DNA of 42,525 bases, from contig JANOBD010000098.1 in assembly GCA_031411495.1 (NCBI GenBank), positions 1-42,525 of the forward strand. Reading direction: 5' to 3'. Position 1 is the stretch's first letter; every line of letters starts with the position of its first letter. A model generated the notes under the pieces. The model saw only the letters and a list, made by a program, of their open reading frames with translations, searched no databases and was not told the origin of the DNA. The position numbers were made by a program, and so were the translations under genes. Below are positions 6,447 through 14,891 of this stretch, piece by piece. Source of the DNA: JANOBD01 sp031411495. Its GTDB lineage: Bacteria > Planctomycetota > Phycisphaerae > Tepidisphaerales > Tepidisphaeraceae.

Positions 6447-7351
6447 CCGTTCTTCGCACACGACAGCCGAAACACCGTGATCTCCGGCCGATTGGTGCCG
6501 TGTCTCCCGTCGCCATAGCTCAGGCCGCGGTTCACGTACAGATGTCTTCCGGGCGCGACCTCGTAATACCCCGCCACGAACGGCCTGCCCTTCCGGATCA
6601 CCTTGCCGCGGACCTTCATCTCCTCCATCGGCCGACCATGCGTGTGGCCGGCGAGCATCCACTGCCACGGGAACTCCAACAGTTCGCGCGCGTTCACCGG
6701 GTTATGGTTCAGGCAGATGACCGGGGCGTGGCCGTTGCAGGTTTCGAAACCCTTTTTCGGATCGAGCCGGCCGGTCCACTCGTCATCGAGTCCGACGACG
6801 ATCACCTCACCCTCCCCGCGCTTAAGGACCGCGCGCTCGTTCCGCAGGACGTTGATCCGATGTTTCTCCAGATGATTTTCGAGCCGATCGGAAAGACGCT
6901 GACCGATGTGCCACTGCTTCTTGCCGCGCATCGTGTAGTCGTGATTGCCGAACGTCGCGATGACGCCGTCGGTGGCTTTCAGCCGCTCCAACAGGTGAGT
7001 GATGCCGTGGACAAACTGATGCCCGCCGGTGAGAAGGTCGCCGGTCGCGACGACGAGGTCGGGCCGCTGCTTGTTGACGAGTTCCATCATCTGCACGAGG
7101 TAGGATCGTGTTACCAGCGGCGAGAAATGGAGATCAGAGATCTGGACGATCCGATACCCTTCGAACGCGGGATCGAGATTGTTCATCCACATCCGCCGGC
7201 GGTGGATGTCCACCCATTTCGAATGTACCGGCAACCCGTGAAGCCCGGTCAGGCCCAGGCGCGCCAGACTCCGCCAGATCATCCGTCGCCAGGTGTGCTG
7301 TCGCTTCCAGTGTGGCTGCTTGAAGTATTGCTTGATCGTCCGCATCGGCAT
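6425..7351 (-). CDS. Metallophosphoesterase (calcineurin-like, YkuE/LpxG type)
   Basis: A 308-residue protein with the full dimetal phosphoesterase set: SDLHFS at 72-77, GDLLTGG at 104-110, GNHD at 135-138, LNHNP near 214 and GHTHG at 235-239. Residues 1-60 are basic and aromatic (KQYFKQPHWKRQHTWRRMIW), suggesting membrane-surface attachment as in YkuE and LpxG relatives, which act on phospholipid or UDP-sugar-lipid substrates. The substrate here is unknown. The final residues (TTDEHR) and the TGA come from an intergenic palindromic repeat, so the natural C-terminus was probably altered by its arrival. A second, unrelated lipid A pyrophosphatase (LpxI) is encoded at 39717-40574. Confidence 0.88.
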   Translation of the reverse strand: MPMRTIKQYFKQPHWKRQHTWRRMIWRSLARLGLTGLHGLPVHSKWVDIHRRRMWMNNLDPAFEGYRIVQISDLHFSPLVTRSYLVQMMELVNKQRPDLVVATGDLLTGGHQFVHGITHLLERLKATDGVIATFGNHDYTMRGKKQWHIGQRLSDRLENHLEKHRINVLRNERAVLKRGEGEVIVVGLDDEWTGRLDPKKGFETCNGHAPVICLNHNPVNARELLEFPWQWMLAGHTHGRPMEEMKVRGKVIRKGRPFVAGYYEVAPGRHLYVNRGLSYGDGRHGTNRPEITVFRLSCAKNGTTDEHR

Positions 7352-7358
7352 AAGAATC

Positions 7359-7523
7359 TATCCGCGAAGGATCGCGAAGGGGACGCGAAGAAAGAAAGCC
7401 AGGATCGTAAGAGGATTCACATGCTCACAACCGTGTTATTCTCATCCTCCGTTATCCTTTGCTTTGATCCGATCGTCTTTGAATGCATTCCTTCGCGTTC
7501 CTCTTCGCGCCCCTTCGCGGATA
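7359..7523. repeat. Inverted repeat of CGCGAAGG words around an AT-richer core
   Basis: The left arm (7359-7395) begins TATCCGCGAAGG and the right arm is its inverse at 7488-7523. They share the first 12 bases exactly and then repeat CGCGAAG with small differences and one indel. The words are the same as those bounding the GxxExxY cassette. The 92-base core has no gene. The unit fills the gap between the metallophosphoesterase start (7351) and the TPR gene stop (7527). Confidence 0.65.
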
Positions 7524-7526
7524 TCT

Positions 7527-7838
7527 TTATTCGATGATCGACAGCGCCTGCCCGAGTTCGCCCAGCGCCTTCTGATCGTTCACGCGCGTCGCCACGGCGA
7601 TGCCCTCGCGATAGGCCTTCGCCGCCGCGGCGGTGTCGCCCTGCTCTTCGAGCACCTGGCCCTTCTGATAGTACGCGTAGCACATGTTCGCATCCGCGGC
7701 GATCGCGCGGTTCAGGTAGTCGAGTGCTTCGACGAGCTTCTCCTGTTTCTTGTATTCGAATGCCGCGCCGTAGAGCAGGAACGCATCGCCGGGCGCTTTC
7801 TCGAGCATCGTCAAGATTGAATTGAGTCGGTCCGCCAT
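7527..7838 (-). CDS. Small tetratricopeptide-repeat protein
   Basis: The start is placed at the ATG at 7838 (MADRLNSILTMLEKAPGD), 103 residues; a longer open frame upstream overlaps the preceding gene and lacks TPR character. The sequence contains two to three TPR units: a first helix pair with LLYGAAFEYKKQEKLVEALDYLNRAI, then MCYAYYQKGQVLEEQGDTAAAAKAYREGI, and a partial third (NDQKALGELGQALSII). This is a cytosolic protein-interaction scaffold with no catalytic domain. It starts 10 bp after the stop of the upstream unknown gene, so the two are probably cotranscribed. Its stop is four bases from a repeat palindrome. Confidence 0.8.
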   Translation of the reverse strand: MADRLNSILTMLEKAPGDAFLLYGAAFEYKKQEKLVEALDYLNRAIAADANMCYAYYQKGQVLEEQGDTAAAAKAYREGIAVATRVNDQKALGELGQALSIIE

Positions 7839-7848
7839 AGTGGGTGAA

Positions 7849-8376
7849 TCATAACCGACTTGCCACTGTCGGCACGCCGGTGAAACCCGTATCCGCGACG
7901 TGCATCTCGGCACCACTGATCATCTTCGGCAGCGGCGCGAGGTCCGGCTCGACGAAGCTCGACTTCGCCCGCGGGTCCATCCGCCGCTCAGGTGAATAGA
8001 AAAACCGCAGTACGTGGCGGGTCATGAGCTGCGGGTGTGTGTCGCAGAACGCCTCGCTGTCGGCGGTGGGGAACGCCGTGCCGTACGCGTGCATCGTCGC
8101 GGCGATCAGGTGGGCGAAGGCCCGCGTGGTCGTCTCGTTGTAGCCGCTGGTCGGCCCTTCGGGCACGATGTTGTGGGCGTTGTAGGCGCGGATGTTTTTC
8201 GAGAGCCGCGCCGCCGCTTCCTCGAATGGATGCCGCGAGAGATAGAGGTACGCGACGCGCACGTGGGCGCGATGCGTCCAACGATCGAAGGGGAGGGAGA
8301 GGGCCTCGAACTGGGCGAGCAGGTCGGCGTCGGACAGTGTGGTTGGCGTGCCGGATTCGCTCATGCCCTGACCCAT
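7849..8376 (-). CDS. Conserved protein of unknown function (HRAHVRVAYLYL family)
   Basis: A 175-residue soluble protein. The block FDRWTHRAHVRVAYLYLSRHPFEEA followed by GYNETTTRAF and a C-terminal FFYSPERRMDPRAKSSFVEPD matches a family I recognise from many bacterial genomes as uncharacterised; the usual forms are HRAHVRVAWLYL, YHETIT and YYSxExL. Conserved His, Arg, Glu and Tyr residues suggest a ligand or metal site, but no activity is known to me. An internal ATG at 8364 (MSESGTPTT) is an equally good start. The TPR gene follows after 10 bp. The hairpin at 8426-8486 separates it from alanine dehydrogenase upstream. Confidence 0.75.
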   Translation of the reverse strand: MGQGMSESGTPTTLSDADLLAQFEALSLPFDRWTHRAHVRVAYLYLSRHPFEEAAARLSKNIRAYNAHNIVPEGPTSGYNETTTRAFAHLIAATMHAYGTAFPTADSEAFCDTHPQLMTRHVLRFFYSPERRMDPRAKSSFVEPDLAPLPKMISGAEMHVADTGFTGVPTVASRL

Positions 8377-8425
8377 TTCGGAAACATCCGATCACTGGTC
8401 CATGAGACAAAACGAATTCGCCGTC

Positions 8426-8486
8426 GCACGGGCCTCCGGCACGTGTCGAATAAATGAAGTCCCCATCACGTGCCGGAGGCTCGTGC
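8426..8486. repeat. 20-bp inverted repeat (hairpin) downstream of alanine dehydrogenase
   Basis: The arms 8426-8445 and 8467-8486 are complementary at 19 of 20 positions (GCACGGGCCTCCGGCACGTG against its inverse), with a 21-base loop. It lies 11 bases beyond the ald stop. It could terminate ald transcripts or be a dispersed palindromic repeat; neither strand shows a clear T run right after the stem. Confidence 0.65.
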
Positions 8487-8496
8487 CACGTCTCAT

Positions 8497-9603
8497 TCAC
8501 TTCTTCACAATCGCCTCATACGGCAGCTTAAACGTCTCCGCCACCGCTTTGTAGGTCACCCGTCCCTCGCTCACGTTGATCCCTTCCGCAAAGCCCGGGT
8601 CTTCGCTGGCGGCCCTTTCGTAGCCGATCGTCGCGATCTTCAGCGCGTAGGGAAGCGTCGCGTTGCAGAGCGCGATCGTGCTGGTGCGCGGCACGCCGCC
8701 GGGCATGTTGGCGACGCAGTAGTGGACGACGCCCTCTTCGATGTACGTCGGCTTCTGGTGCGTCGTCGGCCGGCTGGTTTCGATGCAGCCGCCCTGGTCG
8801 ATGGCGACGTCGCAGATCACCGCGCCCGCGGGCATCTCCTTGAGCAGCGAACGAGTGACCAGTCGCGGCGCCTTCGCGCCCGGAACCAGCACCGCGCCGA
8901 AGACGAGGTCGGCTTCGCGCAGGTGTTTCCGGATCGTGTGCGGGTCGGAAAAGATCGTGTCGACGTTCGCGGGCATGACGTCGTCGAGATAGCGCAGGCG
9001 GTCGAGGTTGATGTCCATCACCACGACATCCGCGCCCAGACCCGCGGCGACCTTCGCGGCATTCGTGCCGACCACGCCGGCGCCGATGATGACCACCTTC
9101 GCCGGCGAAACGCCGGGCACGCCACCGAGCAGGATGCCGCGGCCTGTCATCGGCTTCTCGAGATACTTCGCGCCCTCCTGGATGCTCATCTTGCCGGCGA
9201 TCTCGCTCATCGGCGTGAGCAGCGGGAGCGTGCCCTTCTTGTCCTTGATCGTTTCGTACGCGATCGCGGTGATGCCGGACTTGAGACAGTCCATCGTCAA
9301 CTGTTCGCTGGCCGAGAAATGGAAGTACGTGAAGACGATCTGCCCTTTGCGGAAGAACGCGATCTCATCCGGCTGCGGCTCTTTGACTTTCACGATCATG
9401 TCGGCGTCGAACGCATCGGCATGCGACTTCACGATCGTCGCGCCGGCGTCGATGTAGGCCTGATCGTTGAATCCCGAGCCGACGCCTGCATCGGCCTCGA
9501 CCAACACTTTATGACCCGCCTTGGTGAGCAGGTCGACGCCGACGGGAAGCATCGCGACGCGGTGTTCGTCCGACTTGATTTCCTTCGGCAGACCGATCTT
9601 CAT
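8497..9603 (-). CDS. ald: Alanine dehydrogenase
   Basis: The start is set at the ATG at 9603 because AAGGAGAA lies six bases upstream and the protein then begins MKIGLPKEIKSDEHRVA, the standard N-terminus. The 368 residues match the family's usual length of about 370. The enzyme is the NAD-dependent, reversible oxidative deaminase of L-alanine to pyruvate and ammonia. Visible features are Lys74 in KVKEP and His95 in YFHFSAS at the substrate site, the nucleotide-binding GAGVVG at 174-179, and Asp269 in DVAIDQGG. A D-amino-acid oxidoreductase (DadA-like) at the far end of the window could also act on alanine, but the two genes are distant. Confidence 0.96.
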   Translation of the reverse strand: MKIGLPKEIKSDEHRVAMLPVGVDLLTKAGHKVLVEADAGVGSGFNDQAYIDAGATIVKSHADAFDADMIVKVKEPQPDEIAFFRKGQIVFTYFHFSASEQLTMDCLKSGITAIAYETIKDKKGTLPLLTPMSEIAGKMSIQEGAKYLEKPMTGRGILLGGVPGVSPAKVVIIGAGVVGTNAAKVAAGLGADVVVMDINLDRLRYLDDVMPANVDTIFSDPHTIRKHLREADLVFGAVLVPGAKAPRLVTRSLLKEMPAGAVICDVAIDQGGCIETSRPTTHQKPTYIEEGVVHYCVANMPGGVPRTSTIALCNATLPYALKIATIGYERAASEDPGFAEGINVSEGRVTYKAVAETFKLPYEAIVKK

Positions 9604-10051
9604 GAGTTCTCCTTGCCTGGGGTTTTCCAGGTCGTTTGAGGTTGAGATTACATAACTACCCGCAGGCGGATCGGTTTGCGAGTGCACGGTTTGGGATCAC
9701 CGCTGGCGGTTTGAAAGAGCCCTCATTTCCGTCACTTCTTCTCTCGAATCCGTTCCAATCCAGGCGTAACACGGTTTCGGGGAGCCACTTGCGGTTCCCA
9801 CACCGAGTCACAAATCGACGCTTTTGCGTCGACGAGCCAGACCCGATGTTCAAAAAGCTGAACGATGAACCGTGCAAGCGCCGACTTTCCAGCGCCGGAT
9901 CGGGTCGGTGGGGTAATTCTCTGACGTTTAAGGAATTGCGCGGTGGTATCGAGCTTGCTCCGGAACCCTGGGAGCAAGGGAATCGAATGAATCGAGCCCG
10001 CAAGCCGACCGCCTCGGCCCAGGAGGACCCAGGCACTTCTGTCACACACCA
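9604..10051. other. Intergenic region between ald and the sensor kinase
   Basis: This is a divergent gap expected to hold promoters for ald and for the two-component pair. I see one tidy stem-loop, TCGACGC-TTTT-GCGTCGA near 9813-9830. The open frames on both strands have no recognisable domain; one minus-strand frame contains a chance-looking GAGKSAL. No promoter is confidently assigned. Confidence 0.4.
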
Positions 10052-11461
10052 ATGAGCGAACCGCTTCTATCTCCAGCCCAACAGCCGCGGTACGCTTCAT
10101 TCGAGCGAGGCGACATGCCGTTGTTCAGGAACATCGCAGCCGTGAGCGCCGCCGAGACATCCGAGGGACTCTCACGCAGGCAGCACCTCCAGCTCACGAT
10201 ACTGAACTTGTCGGTACTGATCGCGCTGGTGCTGATTCACTTGTGCTTCTCGGGGGCGCTGGGCGATCCGCCGGTGATGGTGTACGTGTTGATCGTTCTG
10301 CGCGCGCTGGTGCTGCTGGTGGAAGCGTACTACCTCTCGGATGGCAACGGTCCGTTGCCGTTTTCCGGTTCGAAGCGGTTCGCGTTGATATCGATTGGGG
10401 CGAACCTGCTCTTCGCATTCGCCGTCGGCTATGTCGCCGACCTCCACGACAGCCACTACCACGTGTTGATGTTGTTGCCGATCATCTCGACGGCGTTCCA
10501 GTTTTCGATCTACTGGACGGCGTCGATCGTGGTTACGGCGTCAGCGCTCACCTTTCTGCAACTCGTCCTGTATTACGTCCGCCGACCGCCTTTCGACGGC
10601 GACGAGTTCTTCGAAGCGGCCACGATGACGGTGACCTACTTTCTCGTCGGCGCCGTCGTGTGCCTGATCGTCCGGCAGATGCGCGCCGATCAACGACGCT
10701 TGCAGACGAGTCTGGGTGAATTGAACCAGGCACAGGCACGGCTGATGGCCGAGGAAAAGCTCGCGGCCGTCGGACGGCTCGCCAGCGCGGTGGCGCACGA
10801 GATCCGCAATCCGGTTGCGATGATCCGCAGCTCGCTCCAGATCGTCGCGAGCAACGGGCATATCTCGGAAAAAGACCGGCTGGAGATGTTTGAGATCGCC
10901 CGCAAGGAAACGGATCGCCTCACCCAGCTCACGTCCGACTTTTTGAACTTCGCCAAGCCGCGCCCGCCCGAGCGACAGCCGACGGCCGCCCGCTCGATGC
11001 TGGAATATGCCGCGGCCGTCGTGCAACCACAGGCGATTCAACGCAGACAAAGGTGTATTGCGAGCTGTGAAGCGGATTTCTGGTTCAACGTCGATCCGTT
11101 TCAGATCCATCAGCTCCTGGTCAACCTCGCACTCAACGCGCTGGACGCCTCTGGGGAGGGCGCAACGGTCTCTCTACACGCAAGATGCGACCCAAGCGGT
11201 GACGCGGTCATCGAGGCGTCCAACCCTGGCCCGGCAATTGCTCCCAAAGTGGCTCAGAGCATCTTCGAGCCCTTCTTTACGACCAAGCCGCACGGCACCG
11301 GACTGGGGCTTGCGATCGCCAGGAATATCGCCTCCTCGCACGGCGGCGAGCTGGTCCTGGCGGAAAATCGTGACGATCGCGTCACGTTCACTTGTCGACT
11401 GCCGGCGGTCGCAATTGCGAAAGGAACCACGGCGACACATGGCGCGAGTACTGATCATTGA
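10052..11461 (+). CDS. Membrane sensor histidine kinase (NtrB-like)
   Basis: A 469-residue kinase. Residues about 49-208 contain some six hydrophobic helices with very short loops and no extracytoplasmic domain, suggesting sensing inside the membrane. The phosphoacceptor H-box is AVAHEIRNP with His249. The ATPase domain shows the N-box NLALNALDA at 358-366 and the FFTTKPHGTGLGLA block at 408-421. The G1 position reads SNPGPAI in place of DxGxG, a substitution seen in some kinases. An alternative ATG at 10115 has a better GAGG ribosome site and would remove 21 residues. Its stop overlaps the response regulator by 23 bp, so the pair is translationally coupled. The signal is unknown. Confidence 0.92.
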   Translation: MSEPLLSPAQQPRYASFERGDMPLFRNIAAVSAAETSEGLSRRQHLQLTILNLSVLIALVLIHLCFSGALGDPPVMVYVLIVLRALVLLVEAYYLSDGNGPLPFSGSKRFALISIGANLLFAFAVGYVADLHDSHYHVLMLLPIISTAFQFSIYWTASIVVTASALTFLQLVLYYVRRPPFDGDEFFEAATMTVTYFLVGAVVCLIVRQMRADQRRLQTSLGELNQAQARLMAEEKLAAVGRLASAVAHEIRNPVAMIRSSLQIVASNGHISEKDRLEMFEIARKETDRLTQLTSDFLNFAKPRPPERQPTAARSMLEYAAAVVQPQAIQRRQRCIASCEADFWFNVDPFQIHQLLVNLALNALDASGEGATVSLHARCDPSGDAVIEASNPGPAIAPKVAQSIFEPFFTTKPHGTGLGLAIARNIASSHGGELVLAENRDDRVTFTCRLPAVAIAKGTTATHGASTDH

Positions 11462-12806
11462 TGACGAAGAAGGAATGCGGCGCATCCTCCGTTCACTGCT
11501 TGAAAGCGACGGACACGCCTGCACGCTGGCGGCAACCGTTCAGCAGGCGACGGCGACGCTGCAGCGCGAGGTCTTCGATGTGGTCCTGACCGACTTCAAG
11601 CTTCCCGACGGAACCGGGACCGACGTCGTCACCGTCGCCGCCGACGCCGATCCGACCTTGCCGGTCGTGTTCCTTTCCGCCTACGCGACGGTCGACCTGG
11701 CCGTCTCGGTGATGCGCGATGGGGCCTTCGACTTTCTGACCAAGCCGTTCGACCCGGAAAACGTCCGCTCGGTCATCCGCCGCGCTGCGGAGCGCGTGAC
11801 GTTGCGCCGCGAGAACGAACTCCTCCGCGAGAAAATCCGTCAACTCGAGTCGAGCGAAGAGATGCTCGGCGCCAGTCGGGCGATCGCGATCGTGCGCGAT
11901 CAGATCGCCCGTGTCGCGCCGACGAACGCGACCGTGCTCGTCACCGGCGAAACCGGCACCGGAAAGGAACTTGCCGCCCGCGCGGTGCACCGGCTCAGCC
12001 TTCGGCCACAGGGGCCGTTCGTGCCGATCAACTGCGCCTCGCTCCCCGAATCGCTCCTGGAAAGCGAACTCTTCGGCCATGAAAAAGGCGCCTTCACCGG
12101 CGCCGACCGCGCCCGAGGCGGACTCTTCGAAAGCGCTGACCGCGGCACGCTCTTCCTAGACGAGGCCGGCGAAATGTCGCTCGCGCTGCAAGCCAAGCTG
12201 CTGCGCGTGATCGCCGACGGGCAGATCCAGCGCGTCGGCGGACGAACCTCCAAGCGCGTCGACGTTCGTCTCATCCTCGCGACCCATCGCGATCTGCGGC
12301 AACGCGTGAAGGAGGGATCGTTTCGCGAAGACCTTTACTATCGCGTCTCCGTCGTGCCGATCCATATGCCGCCCCTGCGAGAACGGCTGGAAGACCTCCC
12401 GCTGCTGACCGAATACTTCCTCCAGGTGATCTCGCGCGAGATGAAGGTGCCGCTGCACTCGATCGATCCTGCCGCGATGGTGAAACTGGCGACCTACTCG
12501 TTCCCCGGCAACATCCGAGAGCTGCGCAACCTGCTGGAGCGCGCCAGTATCCTCGCCCGCGGCAACGACATCGGCCCGGGCGATCTGCCGCTCTCGGGCG
12601 ACATCGCCAGCAGCGATTCATTCCGGTTGAGCCCAACCAATTTCGACCTGCGCGCTTTTATCGAACACACCGAGCGCCAACTGATCGAGCGCGCACTGGC
12701 AGAAGCCGGAGGCGTCCAGGCGGAGGCGGCACGGCGACTCTCGATCTCGCGCAGCGACCTGTTCTACCGCCTGAAGAAGTTCGGTATTACTGCCTCAGCC
12801 CACTGA
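11439..12806 (+). CDS. NtrC-family sigma-54-dependent response regulator
   Basis: The start is set at the ATG at 11439 (MARVLIIDDEEGMRRIL), inside the kinase 3' end; the open frame upstream of it is a shadow of the kinase gene. The 455 residues comprise a receiver domain (1-120; phosphoacceptor Asp52, Ser80, Lys102), an AAA+ domain with Walker A GETGTGKE at 170-177, the sigma-54 contact loop GAFTGA at 217-222 and Walker B LFLDEAGEM at 238-246, and a C-terminal Fis-type HTH (AEAARRLSISRSDLFYRLKKFGI). When phosphorylated by its partner kinase it should activate sigma-54 promoters. Targets cannot be read from this window; I did not find a clear -24/-12 element nearby. Confidence 0.95.
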   Translation: MARVLIIDDEEGMRRILRSLLESDGHACTLAATVQQATATLQREVFDVVLTDFKLPDGTGTDVVTVAADADPTLPVVFLSAYATVDLAVSVMRDGAFDFLTKPFDPENVRSVIRRAAERVTLRRENELLREKIRQLESSEEMLGASRAIAIVRDQIARVAPTNATVLVTGETGTGKELAARAVHRLSLRPQGPFVPINCASLPESLLESELFGHEKGAFTGADRARGGLFESADRGTLFLDEAGEMSLALQAKLLRVIADGQIQRVGGRTSKRVDVRLILATHRDLRQRVKEGSFREDLYYRVSVVPIHMPPLRERLEDLPLLTEYFLQVISREMKVPLHSIDPAAMVKLATYSFPGNIRELRNLLERASILARGNDIGPGDLPLSGDIASSDSFRLSPTNFDLRAFIEHTERQLIERALAEAGGVQAEAARRLSISRSDLFYRLKKFGITASAH

Positions 12807-12864
12807 TCGGCACGTGGCATTGCTCTTGCTTTGATGTCCCGACAATCAACAACAGGAGCCTCAA

Positions 12865-13362
12865 TTGCTGAACTTTCCGCCAATCCCCGACTGGTCGAGT
12901 ATCCACCCGCTCATCGTTCACCTCCCGATCGGCACGCTCATCTTCGCGCCATTGCTGATGTTCATCGGCCTCTTCCCGTGGCGGACGACCGGCATCCGGT
13001 GGGCGGCACTGCTGCTGCTCGCGGCCGGGACGATCGGCTGCTTCGTCGCGATCGAGAGCGGCGAGGCCGCGTCCGACAGACGCGAGGCGGAAATGACCGG
13101 CAGCGCCCGCCAGGTCGCCACGCTGCACGAGGAGCTTGCCGAGAAGACGGCCATACTCTTTTCGATCGTCACGTTCGCGTACGCCGGCGTGTTGATCACG
13201 CAGCATTTCTGGATCAGGTCGCAGCGGCCGGTGCAACACGTCGCGGCGCACGGCATGCTGTTGATCGTCGTGATGGCGGATGAGTTGATGATCGCCAACG
13301 TCGGGCATCTCGGCGGCCGGCTCGTGCATCAATACGACGTCCGCGCGGCGATCTCACAATAG
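12865..13362 (+). CDS. DUF2231 family membrane protein
   Basis: A 165-residue integral membrane protein beginning LNFPPIPDWSSIHPLIVHLPIGTL. The HPLIVHLPIG block is the hallmark of the DUF2231 family, which is often found with haem or copper-related redox proteins. Four hydrophobic segments are visible (about 19-38, 44-62, 92-112 and 127-145), with several His residues in or near them. It starts with TTG, supported by AGGAG six bases upstream. The function of the family is not known. It ends 10 bp from the convergent MATE gene. Confidence 0.85.
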   Translation: MLNFPPIPDWSSIHPLIVHLPIGTLIFAPLLMFIGLFPWRTTGIRWAALLLLAAGTIGCFVAIESGEAASDRREAEMTGSARQVATLHEELAEKTAILFSIVTFAYAGVLITQHFWIRSQRPVQHVAAHGMLLIVVMADELMIANVGHLGGRLVHQYDVRAAISQ

Positions 13363-13372
13363 CCGGCCCGGT

Positions 13373-14794
13373 TCAAACGCGGGTGCGATCCCATCGTCCG
13401 AAGCGGAAGCGGAGGATCATCAGCGCTCCGCGCAGCAGGAGCTCGCCGCAAAGAACCAGCCACACCCCGCGCAGGCCGACGTGGAAAATATGCACCGCGA
13501 TCAGCACGCCGACCACGCGGACGCCGATGATGCTCGCGAGGTTGATGATCATCACGTGCAGGGTGTCGCCCGCGCCGCGCATGGCAAAGCCAAAGATCAT
13601 CGAAGCCGCAAAGCCGCACTGGATGAACCCGGTGATGCGGATACAGTCGGCGGCAAGGTCGATGACGGCTGGGTCCTTGCTCATGAACGATGCGAGAAAC
13701 CGCCCGAGCGTGATGAAGATCAAGCCGAGCAGCGTCATGATGCCGCCGCCCATCGCGTAGGCGATGTACGCGGCACGGCGCGCGCGATGTGGATCTCTCA
13801 TCCCCAGACTCTGCCCGACGAGTGTGGCGGCCGCAGTTGCGAATCCCATGCCGGTGAGAAAGCTGAAACTCTCGATGCGAATGGACGCCGCATGCGCCGT
13901 TCCGGAGACATCGCCGAGCGAGTTCACGCTCCCGAGCACCAGGAAGTTGGCCAGCCATTGCATCACGCTTTCGGACCCGCTCGGCAGTCCGATGCGGAGG
14001 ATGCGCTTCAGCGGCGGCCAGTGCGGCATCATTCGGTGCAGATAGAGACGCATGAAGCCGCGGCGCGTGAAGAGAATGGTGAGCAGCATGACGCCGCCGA
14101 CGCCGTAGGCGATCGTCGTGCCGATGGCGATGCCCTTGAATCCGAGTTGCGGCAGGCCGAACTTGCCATAGGTCAGGCCGACCGTGAGGAACAGGTTGAC
14201 CAGATCGACGGTGATCATCGCGAGCGCGGGCGTGAGCGTATCGCCCGCGCCGCGGAGCGATGCGCCGGCGCTGAACATCAGCAGCGAGAGCGGCATCGCG
14301 AAGCAAAGCACCTGGAGATAGGAGATCAGGTAGGCGCGGGAGTCGGTATGAAGCCCCGAGAGGATCGCGAACTGCGGCGCGGCGAAAAACATGATGGGGA
14401 TCATCAGGACGCCGACGAGCAGCGCGAGCGTGATCGCCTGTCCGCACGAGGCATTGGCGGTCCGCCGATCGCGCGCGCCCAGCGCGCGGGCGATGAGCGC
14501 GGTCGCGCCGGTGCCGATCGTTCCCGCGATCATGCCGATGAGCCAAAGCACATACTGGACGGATCCGACGGCCGCACCGGCGGCGTTGTTGATCGTAGCC
14601 GCATCCGGCGTCGTCGCCGACACAAGATGGCTCGCCAGCCAGTAATCATTCAAACCCACCATCGAGTGGAGCAACTGCTCGGCGACGACGGGCAATGCGA
14701 GCAGCAGCACCTTCCTCGGCAGGTGCTCGTTCAACTTCGTTGCAATTGTCGGAAGGGATGCGGGCTCCTTCTCCTCCAGCGCGGTCGCGGTCAT
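13373..14794 (-). CDS. MATE family efflux transporter
   Basis: The start is placed at the ATG at 14794 (MTATALEEKEPASLP); the upstream in-frame stretch is Arg/Ser-rich and unlike a MATE N-terminus. The 473 residues form about 12 transmembrane helices in two homologous halves, with family landmarks LALPVVAEQLLHSMVGLNDYWLASHL, IGTGATALIARALGARD and, in the second half, GMGFATAAATLVGQSLGMRDPHRARRAA. MATE proteins export organic cations, drugs or metabolites by Na+ or H+ antiport in the cytoplasmic membrane. The substrate is not predictable here. It lies downstream of mscL on the same strand but is separated from it by a terminator hairpin. Confidence 0.92.
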   Translation of the reverse strand: MTATALEEKEPASLPTIATKLNEHLPRKVLLLALPVVAEQLLHSMVGLNDYWLASHLVSATTPDAATINNAAGAAVGSVQYVLWLIGMIAGTIGTGATALIARALGARDRRTANASCGQAITLALLVGVLMIPIMFFAAPQFAILSGLHTDSRAYLISYLQVLCFAMPLSLLMFSAGASLRGAGDTLTPALAMITVDLVNLFLTVGLTYGKFGLPQLGFKGIAIGTTIAYGVGGVMLLTILFTRRGFMRLYLHRMMPHWPPLKRILRIGLPSGSESVMQWLANFLVLGSVNSLGDVSGTAHAASIRIESFSFLTGMGFATAAATLVGQSLGMRDPHRARRAAYIAYAMGGGIMTLLGLIFITLGRFLASFMSKDPAVIDLAADCIRITGFIQCGFAASMIFGFAMRGAGDTLHVMIINLASIIGVRVVGVLIAVHIFHVGLRGVWLVLCGELLLRGALMILRFRFGRWDRTRV

Positions 14795-14829
14795 AAGCGA
14801 GCGAATGATAGCGACGCGCGCAGCAGAAA

Positions 14830-14853
14830 GCCCACGGATGGCTATCCGTGGGC
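14830..14853 (-). terminator. Terminator-like hairpin after mscL
   Basis: GCCCACGGAT at 14830-14839 pairs perfectly with ATCCGTGGGC at 14844-14853 around a 4-base loop. On the minus strand the stem is followed by a short TTTC. It lies 39 bases past the mscL stop, and the following MATE gene starts 36 bases later. Confidence 0.65.
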
Positions 14854-14891
14854 GTTTGGATCTTCGCGAACTCAATGGAGTGCTGAACTCA

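Noticed and set aside
9732..10100. Minus-strand frame containing a P-loop-like GAGKSALARF
   Set aside because: No Walker B or other ATPase motif, no ribosome site, and it overlaps the start of the sensor kinase. Judged a chance match.
11007..11438. Plus-strand extension upstream of the NtrC-like regulator start
   Set aside because: It overlaps the kinase C-terminal domain in another phase. The receiver domain begins cleanly at the ATG at 11439.
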